Assembly: GCA_035524955.1 (NCBI GenBank)
Contig: DATLFG010000080.1
Coordinates: forward strand, 18,264-82,263
DNA: 64,000 bases
Direction of reading: 5' to 3'
Origin: CAMLFJ01 sp035524955
GTDB taxonomy: Bacteria; Methylomirabilota; Methylomirabilia; Rokubacteriales; CSP1-6
Below, in pieces: positions 39,002-49,100 of this stretch. The translations under genes and the position numbers were made by a program. The notes beneath the pieces were generated by a model that was given only the letters and a program-made list of their open reading frames with translations, had not been told where the DNA came from and searched no databases. Position 1 is the stretch's first letter. The number at the start of each line of letters is the position of its first letter.

Positions 39002-39823
39002 CTAGCTCCTTGCGGGCTCGAAGTGGGCCACGATGGCGCGGGCCAGGGCCGGGATCGTGTAGTCCTGGGGAACGATCTGCGGGGCGAGCCCGCGGCCCTC
39101 CGCGGTGGCCCGCGTGATGGGGCCGATGCAGGCAACGATGACGCCCCGGAGGAGCCGCGGCAGTTCGGCTCCCCCGAAGAGCGCGCAGAAGCTCCGGACG
39201 GTGGACGAGCTCGTGAACGTCACCACGTCCACCCGGCCCTCCGCGAGCGCCTCGCGCAGTCCCGCCGCGTGCTCGGTGGCGGGGCGCGTGCGGTAGACGG
39301 CCACCTCGGTGACGCGGGCCCCGTGCGCGGCCAGCTCACGCACCAGCACATCGCGGGTCTCCGCCGCCCGGGGGAGCAGCACGCGGGCGCCCGACGCCAC
39401 CAGGGGCCGCAGCCGATCGAGCAGGCTCTCGGCGACGTACTGCCCGGGCACCACCTCGGCGGTCAGTCCCCAGTCGCGCAGCGCCGCAGCCGTCGCGGGA
39501 CCGATGGCCGCCAGGCGGGCCCGTTCGAGCCGCGCCCGGCCCTCTCCGGTGGCCTCGACCCGGCGGCGCACCATGGCCACACCGTTGACGCTCGTGAACA
39601 CGACCCAGTCCTGCTCCTCACCGAGGGCCGCGTCGAGGGAGCCCCAGGAGTCCGGGGGCTCGATGGCGATGGTCGGCACCAGCATCACGCGGGCACCGGC
39701 TGCCTCGAGCAGCTCGGCGAACGCGCCGGCCTGCTCGCGCGTCCTTGTCACCACGACAACCCGACCGGACAGTGGTTTATCACCACTCGCCTCAGCCATC
39801 ACTTGATCATCCGCGACTCGCAT
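39002..39823 (-). CDS. hemD: uroporphyrinogen-III synthase
   Basis: A 273-residue enzyme that closes hydroxymethylbilane to uroporphyrinogen III. The family is poorly conserved; PLSGRVVVVTRTREQAG opens the first domain and TFTSSSTVRSFCALFG is the usual second-domain segment. Position between hemC and hemB settles it. The ATG at 39823 overlaps hemC by 17 bases; the ATG at 39799 is equally possible. Confidence 0.93.
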   Translation of the reverse strand: MRVADDQVMAEASGDKPLSGRVVVVTRTREQAGAFAELLEAAGARVMLVPTIAIEPPDSWGSLDAALGEEQDWVVFTSVNGVAMVRRRVEATGEGRARLERARLAAIGPATAAALRDWGLTAEVVPGQYVAESLLDRLRPLVASGARVLLPRAAETRDVLVRELAAHGARVTEVAVYRTRPATEHAAGLREALAEGRVDVVTFTSSSTVRSFCALFGGAELPRLLRGVIVACIGPITRATAEGRGLAPQIVPQDYTIPALARAIVAHFEPARS

Positions 39824-40718
39824 CGAGAACTGCCTTCGCCCCCTTGGCCAAGAGCTCGTCCGCCAGCATCACGCCCAGCCGCTCCCCGGTCGCGCCGGGC
39901 CCCTCGATGGTGGCCCGCAGCATGGTGGCCCCATCCGGGCTCGACACCATGCCGGTCAGCAGCAGCGCGTCGCCGTCCAGGCGCGCGTGTGCGGCCACCG
40001 GGGTATGACACCCTGCCCCCAGCCGCGCCAGGAATGCTCGCTCCGCCAGGGCCGCGAGCCTGGTCCGAGTGTCGTCCACGCCGCGCAGAAGTTCAAGCAG
40101 TTCCCGGTCGGCTTGACGGGCTTCGATGGCCAGCACCCCCTGCCCCACCGCGGGCACGAACTCGGCCGGATCGAGCGGCGTGCGGTGCGGCGGGCGGAGC
40201 TCCAGCCGCTTGAGCCCCGCCGCGGCCATGATGAGGGCGTCGTACGCGCCCGCGCGGAGCTTCTCGAGCCGCGTCTCCACGTTGCCGCGGATCGGCTCGG
40301 TCCGGAGATCGGGGCGTCGGGAGAGGACCATCGCGCGGCGCCGCGGGCTCGACGTCCCCACCACCGCCCCTGGGGGCAGCGCGTCCCAGCCGCCGTCGCA
40401 CCGCCCGAGCAGCACGTCGCCCGGGTCCTCGCGGAGCGGGAACGCGCCCAGGGTGAGGGCGTCCGGCAGCTCGGAGGGCATGTCCTTGAGACTGTGCACG
40501 CCCACATCGACCTGGCCGGCCAGCAGCGCCTCCTCGATCTCCTTCACGAAGAGGGCCTTGCCGCCGAAGTCGGCGAGCGCGACCTGGGCGAGACGGTCCC
40601 CCGAGGTCCTGATCACCACGAGCTCGACCTCGGCGCCGCGGGCGCGCAGCGACGCCGCGACCCGCTCGCCTTGCACGACCGCGAGGCGACTGCCCCGCGT
40701 GCCGAGCCGAATCTTCAT
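39807..40718 (-). CDS. hemC: hydroxymethylbilane synthase
   Basis: A 303-residue porphobilinogen deaminase. The dipyrromethane cofactor cysteine is in GAGCHTPVAAHA near residue 240. The N-terminal IRLGTRGSRLAVVQ and VGVHSLKDMPSELPD are intact. The start overlaps the hemA stop as ATGA. Confidence 0.97.
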   Translation of the reverse strand: MKIRLGTRGSRLAVVQGERVAASLRARGAEVELVVIRTSGDRLAQVALADFGGKALFVKEIEEALLAGQVDVGVHSLKDMPSELPDALTLGAFPLREDPGDVLLGRCDGGWDALPPGAVVGTSSPRRRAMVLSRRPDLRTEPIRGNVETRLEKLRAGAYDALIMAAAGLKRLELRPPHRTPLDPAEFVPAVGQGVLAIEARQADRELLELLRGVDDTRTRLAALAERAFLARLGAGCHTPVAAHARLDGDALLLTGMVSSPDGATMLRATIEGPGATGERLGVMLADELLAKGAKAVLDASRG

Positions 40719-42016
40719 TCGCGCGAGTCGGGCCGGGTGGGACCCCGCAGCCCGAACAGCTCGGAGATCATCTCGGTCCAGCGCCGGGCGTGGCCGGCGC
40801 GCGAGGAGTCCTTGAGCTTGACCATCGGCGCGTGCAGCATCTTGTTCACGATCGCCTGGCTCAGTGCCTCCATCACTCGACGCGTCTCCTCACCCGCGCC
40901 GGGCAGGCGCCCGAGCGCCCGCTCCAGCTCCGCGCGGCGGATGGCTTCGAGCTTCTCACGGAGCGACACGATCGTGGGCACCACCTCGAGCTGCTGGAGG
41001 CGTCCCGCGAACTTCACGACCTCTCTCTCGAGCAGGGCCTGGGCGCGCAGGGCCTCGCGCTGCCGCTCCTTGAGATTCGCCTCGACCACCGAGCGCAGGT
41101 CGTCGATGTCGTAGCAGAAGGCGTTCTCGACCTCGTTGACCGCGGGTTCCACGTTGCGCGGCACCGCGATGTCGATGAAGAAGAGGGGCCGCGTCCGGCG
41201 CTTCTCGAGCGCGGCCCGGACCTCGGCCGCGGTGACGATGGGCTCGGGCGCGGCCGTCGAGGTCACCACGATGTCCACCAGGGCCAGGGACGCCGCGAGC
41301 TGGTCGAACGGGACCGCGGTACCGCCCAGTCCCCGGGCCAGCTCCTGGGCGCGGCCCCAGGTCCGGTTGGTCACGTAGACCGGGAGCGCACCGTGGTCCA
41401 CCAGGTGGCGCGCGGCGAGCTCGCTCATCTCCCCCGCGCCGACCAGGAGCACGGCTCGGCCCTCGAGCCCGTCGAAGATCTTCCTCGCCAGCTCGACCGC
41501 CGCATAGGAGATCGATACGGCCAGCCGGCCGATCTCGGTCTCGGTGCGCACCCGCTTGGCCGCGCCGAACGCCTGGCTCATCAGGGCGTGGAGCACCGGC
41601 CCGGCGGTGCCCGCCGACCGGGCGAGCGCGAAGGCGTCCTTCACCTGGCCCAGGATCTGGGGCTCGCCCAGGACCATGGAGTCCAGGCTGGCCGTCACGC
41701 GGAAGGCGTGGAGCACCGCCTCGTCTCCGGTGACCGTGTAGACGAGCGGCTCGAGGTCGCGCCAGTGGAGACCGCGGTGGCTGCCCAGCCGTCCGAACGC
41801 GGCGCTGCGCGCCTCCCCGGGCACCGCGGCGACGCCATACACCTCGACCCGGTTGCACGTGGAGATGATCATGACCTCGTCGAGCAGGCCACGGCCGGTG
41901 AGGTCCGCGAGGATCTCCCGGATCTTCTCCTCCTCGAGCGCGAGCTGCTCGCGCACCGCCACCGGCGCGGTCCGGTGACTCAGGCCCGCCACGAACAGGA
42001 CGTTCCCCGGGGGCAT
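40715..42016 (-). CDS. hemA: glutamyl-tRNA reductase
   Basis: A 433-residue enzyme making glutamate-1-semialdehyde from Glu-tRNA. The N-terminal GLSHRTAPVAVRE, the catalytic cysteine in ISTCNRVEVYGVA near 54, and the NADPH fold LLVGAGEMSELAARHL are present, and a C-terminal dimer helix follows. It commits carbon to heme, and its stability is heme-controlled in many bacteria. Ten bases separate it from the hemX-like gene. Confidence 0.97.
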   Translation of the reverse strand: MPPGNVLFVAGLSHRTAPVAVREQLALEEEKIREILADLTGRGLLDEVMIISTCNRVEVYGVAAVPGEARSAAFGRLGSHRGLHWRDLEPLVYTVTGDEAVLHAFRVTASLDSMVLGEPQILGQVKDAFALARSAGTAGPVLHALMSQAFGAAKRVRTETEIGRLAVSISYAAVELARKIFDGLEGRAVLLVGAGEMSELAARHLVDHGALPVYVTNRTWGRAQELARGLGGTAVPFDQLAASLALVDIVVTSTAAPEPIVTAAEVRAALEKRRTRPLFFIDIAVPRNVEPAVNEVENAFCYDIDDLRSVVEANLKERQREALRAQALLEREVVKFAGRLQQLEVVPTIVSLREKLEAIRRAELERALGRLPGAGEETRRVMEALSQAIVNKMLHAPMVKLKDSSRAGHARRWTEMISELFGLRGPTRPDSRE

Positions 42017-42025
42017 GGCGATCCC

Positions 42026-42832
42026 TCAGGACCCGTGCCGGCCGTGGAGGAAGACCCCCGCGCTCAGCGTGACCAGCAGCACGCAGAAGCCGGCGATGGC
42101 GTAGTACGCGGCGCGCCGGCCGCCCCACTGGCCCATCACCCGGCCGAGGAGGGTGGCGGCGTAGATCACCCACATCACCAGCGAGAAGAGCGCGAGGGGG
42201 TCGAACGTGAGCAGGCTCCCCCACGCGGCGGGAGCGGAGAGCACGCCCAGGACCAGCCCGACGGTGAGGAAGGGGAAGCCGATGGTGAGGGTCGCCGCCG
42301 TGAGCCGATCGAGCGTCTCGAGGGGGGGCAGGCGGCGGGAGAACGTGCCGGTCCGCTTGTGCTTGAGCTGCCGCTCGCGCACGAGATACATCAGCGCGAT
42401 GCCGAAGTTCAGCACGAGGGCGGCCAGGCCCACCAGCACCAGGGCCACGTGCACCATGATCCAGCCGCTCTTCACCGGCGTCTCCAGCACGATCGATCGC
42501 AGCCCGGTGGGCAGCCCCAGGCCGAGGGCCAGGATCACCGGGAGCACGAAGGCGCTGAGCGGCCGGATCCGGTGGCGGCGTTCGATCCAGAGGTTGAGCA
42601 GGACCGCGGCCCAGATCACGAGCGAGATCACCTCCGGCATGGTCATGAACGGCAGGCGTCCGAGCTCGACGCCCCGGGTGATCACCGCCGCGGTATGGCA
42701 GATCCAGCCCGCCTGGGTCAGCAGCAGGGCGACCCAGGCGAGCTGGTCCCGCCGGCCGAGGAGGGAGCCGATCGCCGCCGCCGCGGCAAGGATGTAGGCG
42801 GTCAGGGCCACGTCGTAGAGCACCGCGTTCAC
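42026..42832 (-). CDS. HemX/CcsA-like cytochrome c assembly membrane protein
   Basis: A 268-residue protein with about eight membrane helices of the CcmC/CcsA/HemX superfamily. Conserved histidines occur in WICHTAAV and SGWIMVHVALV. The WWD-type motif is degraded to AWGSLLTFDPLALFSL, closer to HemX than to heme-handling CcsA. In Bacillus hemX follows hemA; here it precedes it. The GTG overlaps the fdhE stop (GTGA). Confidence 0.87.
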   Translation of the reverse strand: MNAVLYDVALTAYILAAAAAIGSLLGRRDQLAWVALLLTQAGWICHTAAVITRGVELGRLPFMTMPEVISLVIWAAVLLNLWIERRHRIRPLSAFVLPVILALGLGLPTGLRSIVLETPVKSGWIMVHVALVLVGLAALVLNFGIALMYLVRERQLKHKRTGTFSRRLPPLETLDRLTAATLTIGFPFLTVGLVLGVLSAPAAWGSLLTFDPLALFSLVMWVIYAATLLGRVMGQWGGRRAAYYAIAGFCVLLVTLSAGVFLHGRHGS

Positions 42833-43713
42833 GCCGGCCCCTCCGCCTCGGGCGGCAGCAGATGCGCCAGCGACGGCGTGGTGCGCCAGAAGCCCTCGCG
42901 GGCGGCGTAGACGTCGAGATGGGGCGAGCCCCAGTCCTCGAGCAGCGGCGGTCCCGCGTTCCAGCGCTGTCGGCGGTCCACGCCCTTGAGATAGCCATGG
43001 CACGCGCGGCAGGCCTCGATGAAATAGCCCTCCTCCAGGGCCTCGGCCACGAGCCGGACGAGGTCCCGGGAGTTCCAGGTCTCGCAGAACGGGCACCGGA
43101 GGCGCGCCGCGACCCACGCGCCTCCGCAGGCCTGGCAGGAGAGGCGGCGACGCCCGTCTTCCATCAGGTCGCCGTAGGCCGGCGCGCCGCCGCACCACGG
43201 GCAGCCGCCGCGGGTCCAGACGCCGTCCGGCAGCTCGCGTACCCCCTCGAAGTAGGTCTCGAGTGCGGGCCGGAGCGCAGCCGGCACCAGGAACGCACCC
43301 AGGTGGGATCCGAGGCCGAAGCGCTCCTGGAGCCGCGCAGCCGGATCCCGGTCGAGTCCCGGCAGGAGGGCCGCCGCGTCCATCTCGCCCTCGTCCCAGG
43401 CATGGGCGAAGCGCCGGAGGGCGGCGGCGGCCTCCGGGCCGTCGGCGGCGAGCCGCTCCATCACGGGCCCCAGCAGATCCTCGACGGACGCGGCGGGGAT
43501 CACGGGCACCGCGTCGGCCAGAAGCGGCCGGCCGGCGTCCCACCGCCGGCGGCACTCCTCCGCCGTCCAGGACAGGGGCACGAGTCGGGCGGGCGGCTTC
43601 CACGTCGCCCACCCCTCGAGGATCGCGGTCCAGAACCGGAGGGGCTCGGCCAGCGCCGCGCGCCGGGTGAGGAGCGCCTGCCAATCGGCGAGCACCGCGG
43701 CGTAGTCGGGCAT
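42829..43713 (-). CDS. fdhE: formate dehydrogenase accessory protein FdhE
   Basis: A 294-residue maturation factor for respiratory formate dehydrogenases. The C-terminal half has four paired cysteines: CPWCGG, CQACGG, CPFCET and CRACHG, forming the rubredoxin-like iron site of FdhE. It binds the Tat-exported catalytic subunit before transport. It lies four bases after fdhD. Confidence 0.93.
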   Translation of the reverse strand: MPDYAAVLADWQALLTRRAALAEPLRFWTAILEGWATWKPPARLVPLSWTAEECRRRWDAGRPLLADAVPVIPAASVEDLLGPVMERLAADGPEAAAALRRFAHAWDEGEMDAAALLPGLDRDPAARLQERFGLGSHLGAFLVPAALRPALETYFEGVRELPDGVWTRGGCPWCGGAPAYGDLMEDGRRRLSCQACGGAWVAARLRCPFCETWNSRDLVRLVAEALEEGYFIEACRACHGYLKGVDRRQRWNAGPPLLEDWGSPHLDVYAAREGFWRTTPSLAHLLPPEAEGPA

Positions 43714-43717
43714 GACG

Positions 43718-44467
43718 TCAGTCGGCGACGAGCGCGTCGCCCGCGTAGAGATTGAGGCCGTCCGGCCGCAGGTAACCGATCACGGTGATCCCCAGCTGCT
43801 CGGCGAGCCCCACCGCCATCTCGGTCGGCGACGTTCGCGAGGCGACGACCGGCACGCCCATCCGCGCGGCCTTGAGCAGCATCTCGGACGACACCCGGCC
43901 GGTGGACAGGAGGATGCGGTCCACCGTCGGGATGCCCTTGAGCAACGCCTCGCCCTTCACCTTGTCCACCGCGTTGTGGCGTCCCACGTCCTCCGCCATC
44001 ACCAGGATCCCCTGGCCGTCGGTGAGCGCCGCGCCGTGGATGCCGCGGGAGGCCTGATAGCGCGTGGCCTGCCCGTAGAGGTCCTTGATCCGCGCCGCCA
44101 GCTGCAGCGGCGTCACCCGCAGGGAGGAGTGCAGCCGGGGGAAGAGGCGCGGGTCGATGCGGAAGGTGATGCCGCCGCCGCAGCCCGACGTGAGGATGCG
44201 CTCGGTCGGCAGCGTCACGGGATGCGCGAGGGTGACGTCCGCGCGCCCGTCCACCTCGGAGATGTCGAGGCGGGTGATCGCGGCGGGATCCTCCACGACC
44301 TTCTCCATCCACAGATAGCCGACGACGAGCGCCTCGAGCTGGAACGGGGAGCAGAGCAGCGTGAGGAAGCGCTCGCCGTTGACGTAGATGGTCAGCGGCT
44401 GCTCCCGGACGACCTCGCCCTTGACCTCGTCGAGGCGGCCGCCCTTCACGTGGAAGTAGGTCCTCAT
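43718..44467 (-). CDS. fdhD: formate dehydrogenase sulfurtransferase FdhD
   Basis: A 249-residue protein that passes sulfur from IscS to the molybdenum cofactor of formate dehydrogenase. The conserved ILTSGCGGG carries one cysteine where E. coli has a CxxC pair. EDVGRHNAVDKVKGEAL, LLSTGRVSSEM and SRTSPTEMAVGLA follow. The ATG at 44467 gives the normal N-terminus. It begins the fdhD-fdhE-hemX-hem gene run. Confidence 0.95.
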   Translation of the reverse strand: MRTYFHVKGGRLDEVKGEVVREQPLTIYVNGERFLTLLCSPFQLEALVVGYLWMEKVVEDPAAITRLDISEVDGRADVTLAHPVTLPTERILTSGCGGGITFRIDPRLFPRLHSSLRVTPLQLAARIKDLYGQATRYQASRGIHGAALTDGQGILVMAEDVGRHNAVDKVKGEALLKGIPTVDRILLSTGRVSSEMLLKAARMGVPVVASRTSPTEMAVGLAEQLGITVIGYLRPDGLNLYAGDALVAD

Positions 44468-44500
44468 ATCTTCAGTGGCTGCCGGCCTCAGTATAAAGGG

Positions 44501-44524
44501 AAGGGGCCCCTCACGGGGCCCCTT
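44501..44524 (-). terminator. terminator of the formate dehydrogenase operon
   Basis: A 10-bp stem, AAGGGGCCCC with GGGGCCCCTT, closes a four-base loop 29 bases after the last fdh structural gene. In the minus direction it is followed by CCCTTTATA, a modest T-rich tail. Confidence 0.65.
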
Positions 44525-44552
44525 GTCCAAAGCCGGGACGGGCGGACCGGTC

Positions 44553-45371
44553 TCAGGCGTGGGTCATCACGACGACGTAGCGCAGGATGAAGCCGCCGAT
44601 CAGCACGAGCACCGCCGGGATCACCGCGGGCACCCACCGCGCGCCCAGCACGTCGAGCAGCAGGGGGACGACGAGCCCGACCACGACCAGCCCCCCCCAG
44701 AACAGCGGGGCCATGGATCCCGAGACCAGCGGGGCGGCGGCGGAGCCCAGGAGGACCAGGAACAGCACCAGCACCCCCATCTCGAAGAGGATGGCGAAGC
44801 GGTCCGCCCGCTTGATCTTCTTGAAGCCCTCCCCCGCCGCGTCGCCGCTCAGGTAGAGCAGCAGCGAGATCGCGGCCATGCCGGTGGACGCGCCCGAGGC
44901 CAGGAAGAGCGCCCCCATCAGCCGGGCGTCGCTCCAGAACGGCAGCGCGGTGGCGCTCAGCAGCACGCCGGTGTAGCTCGCGAGGAAGAAGCCGAAGATG
45001 GTGCCCACCAGGCTGACCTTCCGCCGCAGGGCGGCCCGCCCCTCGTCGGCGGAGAGCGACAGGACGGAGGACACGAGGGCGAAGAGGCCGAAGACCCCCA
45101 GCATCCAGGCCCCGATGGACATCGGATCCCAGAACTTGAAGTGCATGATCATGTTGAGGAAGCGGCTCGGCGTACCCAGATCGAGGATCAGGAGGATGCC
45201 GCAGACCCCGATCATCAGGAGCGCGAGGATGTAGCCGATCCGGACGACGGCGCGGTCCCGGAAGCTGCCGAAGTTGTCGGCGACGGCCGCCGTGAAGTAG
45301 GCCCCGCCCGCGATACCGCCGAGGAAGAAGTACCAGACGATCAGCATGTGCCAGTCGGGAGTCTTAAGCAT
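44553..45371 (-). CDS. formate dehydrogenase NrfD-type membrane subunit
   Basis: A 272-residue NrfD/PsrC-family protein with eight or nine membrane helices (WHMLIVWYFFLGGIAGGAYF at the start; LDLGTPSRFLNMI after helix two). It would anchor FdhAB and pass electrons to quinone without heme, replacing the cytochrome b subunit FdnI. The ATG at 45371 overlaps the fdhB end by eight bases. Confidence 0.92.
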   Translation of the reverse strand: MLKTPDWHMLIVWYFFLGGIAGGAYFTAAVADNFGSFRDRAVVRIGYILALLMIGVCGILLILDLGTPSRFLNMIMHFKFWDPMSIGAWMLGVFGLFALVSSVLSLSADEGRAALRRKVSLVGTIFGFFLASYTGVLLSATALPFWSDARLMGALFLASGASTGMAAISLLLYLSGDAAGEGFKKIKRADRFAILFEMGVLVLFLVLLGSAAAPLVSGSMAPLFWGGLVVVGLVVPLLLDVLGARWVPAVIPAVLVLIGGFILRYVVVMTHA

Positions 45372-46143
45372 CGCCGCTCCCCTTCCCGCCCCGCTCGCGG
45401 AAGGCCATGACCGCGCCCACCCCCACCAGCAGCGCGGCGCCGACCGACAGCACCGAGTCCACCAGGACGTTGCGCTGCGGCAGCAGCGGCTTGTCCGGAA
45501 GATTGTAGGTGGCGGGCTTGTCCAGCAGGAGGAAGAAGGCGTTGAGCCCACCGAGGGGCCCATTGCTGTCGACGCCATAGAGCTGGGCGCCCGGGTAGCC
45601 CATCTCCTTGAGCTTGGCCACCCGCTTCTCGGCCTTCGCCGCCAGCTCGTCGCGGAAGCCGAACTGGATGGAGTCGGTGGGACAGGTCTTGGCGCACGCC
45701 GGCCCGAGCCCGTTGTGGATGCGGTCGTTGCAGAACGTGCACTTGTTGGCCCGGCCGGTGTCGTGGTTGAAGGCGACGACCCCGAACGGGCACGAGCTCA
45801 CGCAGTACCGGCAGCCGTTGCAGGCGTCCTGATTGATGTTGACCGTGCCGTACTCGGTGCGGTAGATGGCCCCGGTGGGGCAGGCGTCGAGGCACCCCGC
45901 CTGCGCGCAGTGCTTGCAGACGTCCGACATCAGGAGCCACTGCAGCTCGCCGTTGGCCTGCGGCTTCTCGATGAAGCGCACCAGGCGATAGGTCTTGTCG
46001 GTGAAGTGGGACTGGTTCTGGTAGGAGCCGGTCCACTCCGGCGCTTCCATGGGCAGCTCGTTCCACTGCTTGCACGCGACCTGGCACGCGCGGCAGCCGA
46101 TGCAGAGCGACGTGTCCGTGAACATCGCGAGGGTGCGGGCCAT
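45364..46143 (-). CDS. fdhB: formate dehydrogenase iron-sulfur subunit
   Basis: A 259-residue electron-transfer subunit with four 4Fe-4S clusters: CIGCRACQVAC, CKHCAQAGCLDAC, CNGCRYCVSSC and CTFC...CAKTC. A C-terminal membrane helix (VLSVGAALLVGVGAVMAF) anchors it, as in FdnH. It bridges FdhA and the NrfD subunit. It lies two bases after fdhA. Confidence 0.95.
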   Translation of the reverse strand: MARTLAMFTDTSLCIGCRACQVACKQWNELPMEAPEWTGSYQNQSHFTDKTYRLVRFIEKPQANGELQWLLMSDVCKHCAQAGCLDACPTGAIYRTEYGTVNINQDACNGCRYCVSSCPFGVVAFNHDTGRANKCTFCNDRIHNGLGPACAKTCPTDSIQFGFRDELAAKAEKRVAKLKEMGYPGAQLYGVDSNGPLGGLNAFFLLLDKPATYNLPDKPLLPQRNVLVDSVLSVGAALLVGVGAVMAFRERGGKGSGDA

Positions 46144-46145
46144 GG

Positions 46146-49100
46146 CTACACCTCCCCCTTCTTCACGTCACAGAGGAAGGCCTTGGTCTCCTGGATGTAG
46201 ACCGTCGGGTCTCCCACGGTCGCGGAGAGATCGTTGGTGATGTCGCCCTTGGAGATGCCGTTGTAGCCCCAGTGCCACGGCACCCCGATCTGGTGCGTCT
46301 TCTTTCCGTTGATCACGAAGGGCTTGAGCCGATTCGTGACCATGGCCGTCACGTGGATCTTGCCCCTCGGGGTCATGACCGTGACCCGCTCGCCATTGGC
46401 GATGCCGAGCTCCGCCGCCAGCTCGTTGCTGATCTCGGCGAAATGCGAGTGGAACAGCTCGGCGAGCATCGGCAGGTAGCGCGACATGACGCCCGACAGG
46501 TGATGCTCGGTGAGGCGATAGGTCGTGATCACGTACGGGTACTCGGGAGAGCCCACCTTGGCCAGCTCGTTCTTCTGGTCGGGAACGCTCCAGATCTTGG
46601 CGACCGGATTGTTCTGCTGCTGGGACAGCAGGTTCTCGGTCGGCGACTCGATGGGCTCGTAGTGCTCCGGGAACGGGCCGTCGTTGAGGGGGCCGAAGAA
46701 CGCGCCGACCAGGTCGCCGCGCATGATGAACGGCTTGTCACCGTTCTTGGCCTCGGGCGCCAGGAACGGGTTGAAGTCGGGAACATCGAGCCCGACCCAC
46801 TTGCCCTTCTTGTCGGGCTCGTTGCCGGGCGCAGCGGCGTCCCACCAGATGAGCTTCTTCTTCTCGCTCCAGGGCTTCCCTTTGAGGTCGGCGGACGCGC
46901 GGTTGTAGATGATGCGGCGGTTGGCCGGCCAGGCGAACCCCCAGCCGTGGGCCAGGTAGTCCTTGTCGTCCGCGGGCTTGCGCTGGTTGGCCTTGTTGAT
47001 CAACTTGCCGTCGGGGCCCTCCACGCAGACCCCGGTGTAGATCCAGCATCCGCCCGCCGTCTTGCCGTCGTCCGTCATGTGAGCGAACGTGTTCAGGGCC
47101 TGGCCCTTCTTGTAGACGACCTTGCCGTCCTTGTCGGTGATGTCCTGGGTGGCGTACCCGTTCACCTCCTTGAGGACCAGCTCAATGTTCGGCTCTCTGG
47201 GATTGTCGCCGTAGTCCCATCTGGTGGCCAGGAAGCCCTGGTCGCGGCTCTTCTTAGAGCCGGCGTACAGCTTCTGCAAGCGCTTGGCCAGGCTCACGAA
47301 GAACTCGGCATCCGAGGTGACATCTCCGGGTGGGTTGACCGCCTTCTCGTGCCACTGGATCAGCCGCATGGTGTTCGTGAGGCTGCCGTCCTTCTCCGCC
47401 GCGGGCGCCGCGGGCAGGAAGAACACCTCGGTCTTGATGTCCGTGGCGCTGATGCCGGGAGCCTTCCAGAACTCGGCGGTCTCGGTGAGGAAGATGTCCT
47501 TGACCACGAGCCAGTCGAGCTTTCCGAGCGCGGCGCGCGTCAGCTTTGCGTTCGGCCCGCCGACGGCCGGGTTCTGCCCGTCGGCCAGGAAGCCCCTGAT
47601 GCTGCCCTTGTACATGTCCACGAACATATGCTGATGGCTGTACGCGTCGGCGGACGGGCGCTTCGGGAGCCACTGGTAGCCGTAGTCGTTCTCGGCGGTG
47701 GCCCCGTCGGCGTAGAAGGCCTTGAGCAGGCTGACGAAGAACTTGGGCTTGTTGACCCAGTACCCGCCCTTGGGCGTCTCCTTCTCCAGATACGTCTTCA
47801 GATCGGGGTGGACGTCGCGTAGCGGCATCGCCATGTAGCCCGGCAGCTCGTGGAAGAGCAGCTCCAGGTCCGTGGCGCCCTGCACGTTCGCGTGGCCGCG
47901 GAGCGCCACCACGCCCCCACCCGGGCGGCCGATGTTGCCGAGGAGGATCTGCAGCATGCACAGGGTCCGGATGTTCTGGACCCCGTTGGTGTGCTGGGTC
48001 AGGTTCAGCGCGTAGGTGATGGTCCCCGTCTTCTCGGGTCCGCTGTTCTCGCAGTAGAGCTTGGCGACCTGGACGAACTTCTCTTTCGGGATGCCGCATA
48101 CCCGCTCCACCATCTCCGGGGTGTAGCGGCTGTAGTGCCGCTTCATCAGCTGAAAGACGCTGTGGGGATCGCGCAAGGTCAGGTCGCGCTTGGGATTCCC
48201 CTCGCCGTCGAGCTGATACTTCCACGAATCCCGCTTGTACCTCTCGGCGACGTGCGGATCGGCCCCGCCCTTCCCGGTCTGCTCCAAGCCCGTGAAGAGC
48301 CCGGCGCCGTCCGTGGCGGTCTTGAAGGCGGGATCGATGAGGAACGAGGCGTTCGTGTAGTAGACGACGTAGTCCTTGAAGTAGAGGTTGTTCTCGATGG
48401 CGTAGTGGATGAGCCCGCCGAAGAACGCGATGTTGGTGCCGGACCGCAGCGGCACGTGAATGTCGGCCACCGCGCTGGTGCGCGTGAAGCGCGGGTCCAC
48501 GTGGATGAACTTGGCTCCGCGCTCCTTCGCCTTCATCACCCACTGGAAGCCGACCGGGTGGTTCTCCGCGAAGTTGCTGGTGGCCATGATGACATCCGAG
48601 TTCTGGATATCGATCAGGTTCGTCGTCATCGCGCCCCGCCCGAACGTGGTCCCCAGAGCTGGGACCGTGGCGGAGTGTCAGACTCGGGCCTGGTGCTCGT
48701 GATAGACGATGCCGAGCGTGCGGTTGAGCTTGCTGAGGAGGTAGCACTCCTCGTTGTCGATGCAGGCCGAGCCGAGCGAGGCGATGGCCTCGAGCCGGTT
48801 GACCAGCACGTCCTTGCCGTCCTTGTCCTTCTCTCTCTCGATGAAGTGCTTCTCGCGCGTATCGTAGTAGCGCTTGGCGATCTCGTCGTACATCCAGTCG
48901 AGTGGCTTCTCCTCCCACTTGTCCGAGCCCGGCGCCCGGTACATCGCCTTGGTCGGCCGCAGCGGGTTGTTGGAGAGCTGGATGGTGGCCGCGCCTTTCG
49001 GGCAGAGGCGGCCCAGGGTGTGCGGCGTATCCGGGTGCCCCTCGATGTCGATGATCTTGTCGTCCTTGGAGTACACGAGCTGGATACAGCCGACCGCGCA

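Noticed and set aside
48630..48677. fdhA as a pseudogene or two separate genes
   Set aside because: The frame is maintained through the TGA, the residues on both sides match the selenocysteine site of formate dehydrogenases, and a SECIS-like stem follows. Recoding explains it better than decay.
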